Source of the DNA: JAFDZV01 sp966128725
GTDB taxonomy: Bacteria > Bacteroidota > Ignavibacteria > OLB7
Reading direction: 5' to 3'
Assembly (NCBI GenBank): GCA_966128725.1
Contig: CBHYLN010000045.1
Location: forward strand, 1 to 35,642
DNA: 35,642 nt
Both the position numbers and the translations under genes were made by a program. The notes under the pieces are model-generated. The model saw nothing but the letters and a program-made list of their open reading frames with translations. It searched no databases and was not told the DNA's origin. Positions 10,054 through 15,844 of the stretch are shown here, one piece after another; position 1 is the stretch's first letter, and each line of letters starts with the position of its first letter.

Positions 10054-10881
10054 CTACAGCGAACCGTAGTCGATAAAGCCCTTGTTCACGCTGGCGATCT
10101 TCCGGCTGTTCCTGCGGAACACGCCGATCCCCTCGCGCGAGCCGCCGTCGTTGGTGTTGCCTTCGATCGTCACCAGCATGCCGCCGTTCACACGCTCCAC
10201 CAGCCCCGTATGCCCGGCGCCACCGCCGTGATCCATCACGAAGATGTGGCCCGGCTTGATCAGGCCCGGATCGTTGACGGCGCTGGCGGCGGTGATGCGC
10301 GGCACCTTCTTCTGCCCGGCACGGCTCCAGTGGTCCAGCACGCCGGCGGTACGCACAACGGGATTGTCGCGCCCCAGCTTGGCGGCGGCCTGCTCGAAGC
10401 AGTAGTACACAAACGCCGCGCACCATGCAAAGCTGCCTGCCTTCGGATTGATCCCCACGGACTTCAGGTACAGATCCACCTCCGGACCACGGTTGGAGCC
10501 AACCGGACGCTCGCGCACACCAATCTGCGTAACGGCATAGGCCACGGCCTCGGCCAGCAGCTTGCTTGGCGCGGCAGCCCCACCGCCCACGGCCTTTGTG
10601 CCGAACAACATGCGCCACGTAATGGCGCCCACCTGGCCATCCACCTTCAGCGGCACACCATCCTGATCGGGGAATCGCACCTGGAACAGCTTCACGGCCG
10701 ACTCCGTGTTCGGGCCAAAATCGCCGTCGACGGTTATCGGGCCGCAGCCGGTTTCGTTCAGCCGCTGCTGTATCGCCCGCACGATGTTCTTATCGGCCTC
10801 GTTTTTCTTGATGACACGGCCGGGATACGGCGTTGCGGCGGACTGGCTTTTCGGGACAATCGATCCGGTTAATGTGGGCAT
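10054..10881 (-). CDS. Peptidoglycan-binding and CHAP-type amidase domain protein, no signal peptide
   Basis: The 275-residue protein probably cleaves peptidoglycan or a related peptide. Residues about 28-93 form a PG_binding_1-like repeat (IVRAIQQRLNE, VDGDFGPNTESAVKLFQ, ITWRMLF). Residues about 108-270 look like a CHAP/NlpC-P60-type amidase with Cys154 in FAWCAAFVYYC, His224 in GAGHTGLVE and an acidic/Asn site in IEGNTND (240-244). The start at 10881 is set by a strong SD (GAGGAG, 7 nt upstream). There is no signal peptide or membrane segment, which is unusual for a wall hydrolase, so export would need another route. A 7-bp hairpin (10051-10057 with 10066-10072) spans the stop. It lies downstream of the ECF42 operon on the same strand, separated by 235 nt. 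Confidence 0.85.
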   Translation of the reverse strand: MPTLTGSIVPKSQSAATPYPGRVIKKNEADKNIVRAIQQRLNETGCGPITVDGDFGPNTESAVKLFQVRFPDQDGVPLKVDGQVGAITWRMLFGTKAVGGGAAAPSKLLAEAVAYAVTQIGVRERPVGSNRGPEVDLYLKSVGINPKAGSFAWCAAFVYYCFEQAAAKLGRDNPVVRTAGVLDHWSRAGQKKVPRITAASAVNDPGLIKPGHIFVMDHGGGAGHTGLVERVNGGMLVTIEGNTNDGGSREGIGVFRRNSRKIASVNKGFIDYGSL

Positions 10882-11116
10882 GGTGTGCTCCTCGGGAAAA
10901 TTTTGAAGGATCCGTAATTGGTAGTGAGAAGCGGACGCCGGCACAGTCCCGGATTTTTGGGGAACCGTTCATCACAGCAGCACCCGCTCGACGCGCGAAT
11001 ATACTGATGCCCGGCGCTGAAAACACACGGATTATGGGCTGCGCGCAAGTTCGCGGGAAATATCCCTGATCGCCGGCCAGGCCGCGCCCCGCGACCGCCG
11101 CACGCGCGTCCCGGCA

Positions 11117-12376
11117 TTATCCGGAGCGCGTTACCTGTGCCAGGCGCCGCTGCAGGAATCGATGTTCGGCGGCATTGGGCGTCAGATCCATCGCCCGCAT
11201 GTACGCATCGGCGGCCTCGGCCCGCCTGCCCGCACGGCGCAACAGATCGGCACGCGCGGCGTGATAGTACCGGTAATCGTCCAACTGCCCCGCAAGCCGA
11301 TCCATCTCGGCCAGCCCCTGTTCCATCCCCTGCCACATCGCAACGGCAACCGCACGGTTCAATGCCCCAACCGGCGAGGGCGCAATCGCCAGAAGCGTTT
11401 CGTACAGGTTGGCCACCCGCTCCCAATTGGTGGCGCCGGCCGTTGGCGCGGCCGCGTGCTCCGAAGCGATCATCGCCTGCAACAGATACGGGCCTGTTGT
11501 GCCGGCCTGCGCGGCCTGCCGCACCAGCGCGATCCCCTCGCGAATCTGCTCGCCAATCCACAGCGCACGATCCTGCTCCTCCAGAAGAATCATGTCGCCG
11601 TTGGGGGCCGTGCGCGCATTGCGGCGCGAGTCGTGCAGCAGCATCAACGCAAGCAGGCCGGCGACCTCCGTATCACCGGGCAGCAGCTCGGCCATCAGGC
11701 GCGCCAGGCGAATCGCCTCGGCGCACAGATCGGCGCGCATCAGCCGCTCGCCCGCCGATGCGGCGTATCCCTCGTTGAAGATCAGATAGATCGCCGCCAG
11801 CACGGCGTTCACCCTGCCGGACAGCTCGGTTGCCTGCGGCATGCGGAACGGAATCCTTGCATCGCGGATCTTGCGCTTGGCCCGCACAAGGCGTTGCGCC
11901 ATGGTGGGCAGCGGCACCAGAAACGCGGCGGCCACCTCGGGTGTGCGAAGCCCGCCCACCAGTTGCAGCGTAAGCGCCACCTGGGCCTCGGCCGCAAGCG
12001 CCGGATGGCAGCACATGAAAATCAGCTTCAGCCGTTCGTCGGCAATCATCGTGGGTTCGGGCTCCTCTTCGGGCATCTCGAACGGGGGCTGCCGGCCGGC
12101 GGCGTCATCATCCCACGGCGCGCCGCCTTGCGCGTTGGCGGCACGGCGTACGCGGCGCAAGCGGTCCAGCGCCTTGCGGCGGGCCGCCACCAATATCCAC
12201 GCACCGGGATTGGCCGGCACGCCGTCCAGCGGCCACCGCTCCAGCGCCACGGCAAACGCATCCTGCACGGAATCCTCGATCAATTCAAGATCATCAAACG
12301 TCCCGGCAAGCGCGGCGATGACACGCGCCCACTGATGCCGGAACGTTGACTCCACAACACGTCGTGTTTCTTCCAT
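11117..12376 (-). CDS. ECF42-type RNA polymerase sigma factor with C-terminal TPR-like extension
   Basis: This is an alternative sigma factor that directs RNA polymerase to a small regulon. The 419-residue protein has sigma region 2 (about residues 9-75, FDDLELIEDSVQDAFAVAL), region 4 (about 112-180, RTPEVAAAFLVPLPTMAQRL) and a helical extension of about 230 residues (the DUF6596-type part with YLIFNEGYAAS and DLCAEAIRLARL, then TPR-like helices). Group ECF42 is known for this long extension and for linkage to DGPF/YCII genes; two lie directly upstream here. No anti-sigma gene is present, as expected for the group. The start is at ATG 12376, preceded by GGGGAGG only one base away. It is 37 nt after the stop of the second YCII gene. 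Confidence 0.93.
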   Translation of the reverse strand: MEETRRVVESTFRHQWARVIAALAGTFDDLELIEDSVQDAFAVALERWPLDGVPANPGAWILVAARRKALDRLRRVRRAANAQGGAPWDDDAAGRQPPFEMPEEEPEPTMIADERLKLIFMCCHPALAAEAQVALTLQLVGGLRTPEVAAAFLVPLPTMAQRLVRAKRKIRDARIPFRMPQATELSGRVNAVLAAIYLIFNEGYAASAGERLMRADLCAEAIRLARLMAELLPGDTEVAGLLALMLLHDSRRNARTAPNGDMILLEEQDRALWIGEQIREGIALVRQAAQAGTTGPYLLQAMIASEHAAAPTAGATNWERVANLYETLLAIAPSPVGALNRAVAVAMWQGMEQGLAEMDRLAGQLDDYRYYHAARADLLRRAGRRAEAADAYMRAMDLTPNAAEHRFLQRRLAQVTRSG

Positions 12377-12413
12377 ACCTCCCCGTGCCTGCCGATGCGC
12401 CGTAATGCGCGTG

Positions 12414-12758
12414 TCAGTCGTACACGCGGCGCACCTCGATAACACCATAATCAACCGTTGGGATTAGCGCCGCCAGCTCGATCGCCTCCTGCTCGCTGGC
12501 GCACTGCACAACATAATATCCGCCAAGCTGTTCCTTGGTCTCGGCGAACGGTCCGTCGGAAACAACCGGACCGCCGGCACCACCACGCACCAGACGGGCG
12601 CTGGCGGCGCCATACAGGCGGTTGGCATCAACCAGAGCGCCACGGCGCGCCATCTCCTGCGCCGCTTCCCGGTGACGACCGGTTATCTCCTCCTGTTCGG
12701 CTTCGGTGTAGTTCGCGAACACTTCCATGTTGGTATGAACAAGCAGCATGAAATGCAT
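12414..12758 (-). CDS. YCII/DGPF-domain protein A
   Basis: This is a small dimeric ferredoxin-fold-like protein of the YCII-related/DGPF family. The biochemical role is not established; such proteins are the usual partners and targets of ECF42 sigma factors. The 114-residue sequence contains the family motif DGPFAETKEQLGGYYVVQ. The start at 12758 (MHFMLLVHTN) matches the usual family opening. An ATG four codons earlier (12770, MGPD) is possible, while the longer open frame to 12980 overlaps the neighbour and is not protein-like. It sits between YCII protein B (119 nt upstream) and the sigma factor (37 nt downstream), probably in one transcript. Confidence 0.85.
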   Translation of the reverse strand: MHFMLLVHTNMEVFANYTEAEQEEITGRHREAAQEMARRGALVDANRLYGAASARLVRGGAGGPVVSDGPFAETKEQLGGYYVVQCASEQEAIELAALIPTVDYGVIEVRRVYD

Positions 12759-12877
12759 ATCTGGTCCCATTGGTTTGTGAATTGGGGCAACCGGGGGCGC
12801 ACGGCACAACCGTGAAAGCGCCGCACAGCCCGGCGCCGCGGGTAGGACATTTTCAAGAAATCCTGTACCGGCCCGGG

Positions 12878-13234
12878 CTACAGGGCGCCAAGGTCGAGCA
12901 CGGGGCGCACCTCCACCACACCATGCGCCGCGCCCGGAATGCGTGCCGCGTAGGCGATGGCCTCGTCCAGATCGGCGCACTCCAGCACGTAGTAGCCGCC
13001 AATCTGTTCCTTGGTTTCGGCGTACGGGCCGTCGGTGGCAAGCACCTGCCCTTCGCGAAGCCGCACGCAGGTGGCGGTATTGGCCCGGTGCAGCGCCTCG
13101 CCACCTTTCCAGATGCCGGCGGCATCCACATCGGCCGTGAATGCGCCGTATGCCGCCATGATGGCGTTGCTCTGCTCCGGAGGCCGCTGGGCATCGGCCT
13201 GTTGATCGGTATAGATGAACATTGCGTACCGCAT
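12878..13234 (-). CDS. YCII/DGPF-domain protein B
   Basis: This is the first gene of the ECF42 operon: 118 residues of the YCII/DGPF family with the motif DGPYAETKEQIGGYYVLE. It is a diverged paralogue of protein A. The start at ATG 13234 (MRYAMFIYT) has a good SD (AAAGGAG, about 10 nt upstream). The open frame continues to 13492, but that stretch crosses a terminator and promoter and is not coding. A 6-bp stem (CCTGTA 12861-12866, TACAGG 12878-12883) overlaps the stop codon and may dampen read-through to protein A. Molecular function is unknown. Confidence 0.87.
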   Translation of the reverse strand: MRYAMFIYTDQQADAQRPPEQSNAIMAAYGAFTADVDAAGIWKGGEALHRANTATCVRLREGQVLATDGPYAETKEQIGGYYVLECADLDEAIAYAARIPGAAHGVVEVRPVLDLGAL

Positions 13235-13346
13235 AATGCTATCGCTCCTTTGATGGAGTTGTATGAGAAGCCGGGCTCCGGGGAAACGCCGGGCCACATG
13301 GCCGCCAACGACATCCCGCGCCCGCCTGGCGCCCCGGTACCCATAC

Positions 13347-13372
13347 GACGCCGCGAACAACCGAAATCGACA
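13347..13372 (-). promoter_or_regulatory. Candidate ECF42-dependent promoter of the YCII-YCII-sigma operon
   Basis: On the minus strand TGTCGA (13372-13367) and CGTC (13350-13347) are separated by 16 nt. This fits the ECF42 motif I recall from Streptomyces work (TGTCGA near -35, CG[A/T]C near -10). It lies just past an intrinsic terminator and about 105 nt upstream of the first operon start, where an autoregulated promoter should be. The sequence match is seen; the function is inferred. Confidence 0.6.
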
Positions 13373-13390
13373 ACCACCATCACCCATCCC

Positions 13391-13431
13391 TAAAAAAAAC
13401 GTTCCCACCGGCTGTGCAGCCAATGGGAACG
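13391..13431 (-). terminator. Strong intrinsic terminator
   Basis: The arms CGTTCCCA (13400-13407) and TGGGAACG (13424-13431) enclose an inner GGCTG/CAGCC stem (13410-13414, 13417-13421). On the minus strand eight T follow at once (A-run 13392-13399). It closes the transcript of the DUF262-HNH gene and/or the stem-loop RNA at 13432-13558, and isolates the ECF42 promoter beyond it. Confidence 0.88.
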
Positions 13432-13558
13432 TGTGTGAGTTAGGGACCTGTTGTTCGGAAAATCCGGGCGTGGCAGCGCCCGGAAGCGTCACAACTGCCT
13501 GCTAGGGTGGCACGCCACGTCTGGGGCGCGATCACCACAGCAGGCAACCGTGTGTCTG
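13391..13558 (-). ncRNA. Candidate structured RNA or structured 3' UTR between DUF262-HNH gene and terminator
   Basis: The stretch from the nuclease stop codon to the terminator is almost fully foldable. Hairpin 1 pairs TGCCTGCT (13496-13503) with AGCAGGCA (13539-13546). Hairpin 2 directly abuts it: GTTGT (13450-13454) pairs with ACAAC (13491-13495), enclosing a perfect 8-bp stem TCCGGGCG/CGCCCGGA (13463-13470, 13477-13484) with a 6-nt loop. The terminator hairpin is third. No open frame of note crosses it. It does not match a riboswitch, tmRNA, SRP RNA or tRNA that I can recognise; a diverged 6S-like RNA cannot be excluded. It could be an independent small RNA, a processed 3' UTR, or a partner of the nuclease. 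The stems are seen; the gene status is inferred. Confidence 0.45.
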
Positions 13559-14851
13559 TTACCGAGCCCCTTTGCGTGAGTTACAGGTTCTGCACATCAA
13601 CGCCGCATTGGCAACCGATGTGCGTCCACCACGACCATGCGGCACGATGTGGTCAACCGTGAAGTCATTCCAGGTGAGAAGCTCGTCGCACCGGGTGCAC
13701 CGTTTCTTCTCGTCGGAATGCCAGATCAGGCGACGCTGCTCACGGGTAAAGTGCCTGCGTTCATCCTTACCATCGAACAAATCGCCGAGCACCGCGCGAA
13801 GGATCTCCGAACGGCGGCGGCGCGTTACAAGGCTGTCCGTATTGCCCTGCACGGTTACCAGATAGTCGCGGTAGAGCATCGATTCGGCGCCCACGCCCTC
13901 ACCGCTGCGCATTTGCTGGCGGGTGTGATCGATCTGATTGGAGAACGCAACAAGCAGCCCCTGTGCCTGCTCGTTGCGCCGCCGATCGGTAAGGATCAGC
14001 CCTTCGGTATCCATGTCGTGGATCAGCATGAATAGCGAGTAGAAATCCACCACGTTCGAAAATCGTGTAGTGGAGATTTCGGGCAGGATGGCGTTTGTGA
14101 GCTTCATGGTCCGGGCGAACACGCGGCCGCATTCGTCCAATTCCTTACGGCTTACCGCTTCGCCGCCGATCACCTTGTCGACCGCTTTTTTCTTGTCGAT
14201 GATGCCGCCGGCGCAGATCGAGGCGATCAACACGCACACCAGTTCAACATGCTTCATGCGTGTGATCTGGGCTGGCGAGAGGATGGTCTCGAAATACTCG
14301 CGATATCGCCGGGCCAGGCGTTGAGCCATCAGGAACCACGGGCTTCGGAAGTAGCGCGCATGGCGCTTTTCGGCACTCGTAAGCCCTTTGCCTGTTGAAT
14401 TGATCCGTACAAACAGACTGATGATATCAGAGAGATCACCCTCGATTTCAACTGTCTGAATCTTATATCCCATCAATCGATGTTCAAAACCGTTCCGGCG
14501 TATCGAACGCCAATCCAGTTCGGCGCACTCCTCGGCATCCAACTGAACGCTTGCGCTGAAGCGCTCGGCACGGAACCGACGAATCCCCTGGAACATGAGA
14601 ATTGTCTCGATCCGCTGTTTTCCATCTATGACATCGTAGACGAGCTTCCCCTCGTTGTTCACCTGCTTGTAGAGAAAAATCGACGGGATCGGGTAGTGCA
14701 TGAAAATCGTCTCGATCAATTTTCGACGATCGTTCGACTGCCATACCGAATCGCGTTGAAACCCCGGTTCGAGATTCAATTGCCCCTTCTCGAAGAGGCT
14801 GACAAGGTCCTGTACGGTTTTATGACCGTACTCGTACTTGAGCTGGTTCAA
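13559..14851 (-). CDS. DUF262-HNH endonuclease (GmrSD-like) protein
   Basis: This is a predicted nuclease with an N-terminal DUF262 (ParB/GmrS-like, NTP-using) domain and a C-terminal HNH domain. Related architectures act in restriction of modified phage DNA, so a defence role is likely but unproven. Key sites, counting from the TTG start, are DGKQR at 76-80, then a zinc-type HNH at about 385-430 with Cys385/Cys388, DHIVPHGRGG (His401), Asn415 and Cys420/Cys423. A TTG at 14851 sits 6 nt after a perfect AGGAGG (14863-14858) and gives 430 residues. An in-frame ATG at 14872 lies upstream of that SD and looks less likely. The frame is open to 15013 without family-like sequence. There is no partner restriction or modification gene nearby. 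Confidence 0.85.
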   Translation of the reverse strand: MNQLKYEYGHKTVQDLVSLFEKGQLNLEPGFQRDSVWQSNDRRKLIETIFMHYPIPSIFLYKQVNNEGKLVYDVIDGKQRIETILMFQGIRRFRAERFSASVQLDAEECAELDWRSIRRNGFEHRLMGYKIQTVEIEGDLSDIISLFVRINSTGKGLTSAEKRHARYFRSPWFLMAQRLARRYREYFETILSPAQITRMKHVELVCVLIASICAGGIIDKKKAVDKVIGGEAVSRKELDECGRVFARTMKLTNAILPEISTTRFSNVVDFYSLFMLIHDMDTEGLILTDRRRNEQAQGLLVAFSNQIDHTRQQMRSGEGVGAESMLYRDYLVTVQGNTDSLVTRRRRSEILRAVLGDLFDGKDERRHFTREQRRLIWHSDEKKRCTRCDELLTWNDFTVDHIVPHGRGGRTSVANAALMCRTCNSRKGAR

Positions 14852-14872
14852 TGGTACCCTCCTAATACGCAT

Positions 14873-15419
14873 TGATTGTGTGCGATCACCCGCGCGTTCG
14901 GCACGGTTCGGCACGCCGTGGTGAGCGTACACACATCCGCCGGCCCAGGCTGTTCGCAACCACGAACAAACCCTGGTGCCGCGCCGAACGAATCGGGCAT
15001 GAAACATCCTCACCGAGTGCTGGAAACTACCGCATAAACCAGCAAGCGGTGTATGTCAATATCACCTTCCACGACATGCAGGCGCCACTGCGTGTGGAGA
15101 TATTCCCATCCATTATCCGTGCCGTACTGGGGGCCGGGGTTGAACGGCACGGACAACACGGGCGAAGCCATCAAGCTGAAACAGAACAGCCGGGGGGTAG
15201 CTGTTGATCAACTACACGGTACGGCCTCTGATGTTTAACCATCAGCATTCGTTCGGCCGGAGAACGCGATACATTGGGAAAGAAGAATGATGTTCGCTGC
15301 GCCGATTTAGGCACGCGCCAGGTGATTACGATACGTGCGCACGAAGGCTCACTCGTACTGGACCGTTGTTTTTCGAGACTCGATACGATTGGCCCAGCGG
15401 TTGCCGTGCTGCCGTTCGA
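14873..15419. other. Intergenic stretch without a supported gene
   Basis: Short open frames on both strands here have no recognisable domains, weak starts and noise-like composition. No tRNA, repeat or insertion-sequence end was found. The part next to 14873 must hold the promoter of the DUF262-HNH gene. Confidence 0.5.
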
Positions 15420-15474
15420 AAAGAAAAAAACATCCCGGCGGACGTGCATGATCATGAAATCGGAGCACGCCGGG
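15420..15474 (-). terminator. Intrinsic terminator
   Basis: CCCGGCG (15434-15440) pairs with CGCCGGG (15468-15474), with extra GTGC/GCAC pairing inside. On the minus strand ATGTTTTTTTCTTTT follows. It lies 2 nt after the stop of a small open frame (15477-15674) and 370 nt after the large secreted-protein gene. Confidence 0.75.
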
Positions 15475-15476
15475 AA

Positions 15477-15674
15477 TTATTGAGTACGCCATGCGAGTTT
15501 CCGTGTATGCGTGAGCGCGGCTACTACCCGATGATTGGCGACGATTATACAGCGCCGCCAAGGCAAAATCAATGGGGTTCGCTCGCTATCCGAAAATTTA
15601 CCTCCCCGTTGAGCCAATGCCGGGCACGCAGGTGCATGCCACACGCGACCGTTTTTGACGATCACGAGCCGCAT
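15477..15674 (-). CDS. Possible small protein (65 aa)
   Basis: This 65-residue frame begins MRLVIVKNGRVWHAPACPAL, which resembles short metal-site motifs of the form W/Y-H-x3-C-P, and then becomes basic and unremarkable. The main argument for it is position: its TAA is followed after 2 nt by a strong intrinsic terminator. Against it are the lack of an SD, a less convincing C-terminal half and no recognised family. If real it would be the last gene of the transcript that starts with the secreted protein at 18586. Function unknown. Confidence 0.3.
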   Translation of the reverse strand: MRLVIVKNGRVWHAPACPALAQRGGKFSDSERTPLILPWRRCIIVANHRVVAALTHTRKLAWRTQ

Positions 15675-15844
15675 ATGGGCTTGGCGGAGGCCACATGTAT
15701 CGATGGCGCGGCCCGTGATGTCACGCGGGGTGCAGCACCGTGTTACCGTCTTGCTCGAACTACCGTTCCTTCGATCCGAATTTGCTGTGGGCAGTGCTCA
15801 ACACCGACCGCGCAATCAGCGCACCACCGCCACCGTGCCCGTGA

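Noticed and set aside
12770..12980. N-terminal extension of YCII protein A
   Set aside because: The extension overlaps the neighbouring YCII gene and is Arg/Ala/Pro-rich with no match to the family start.
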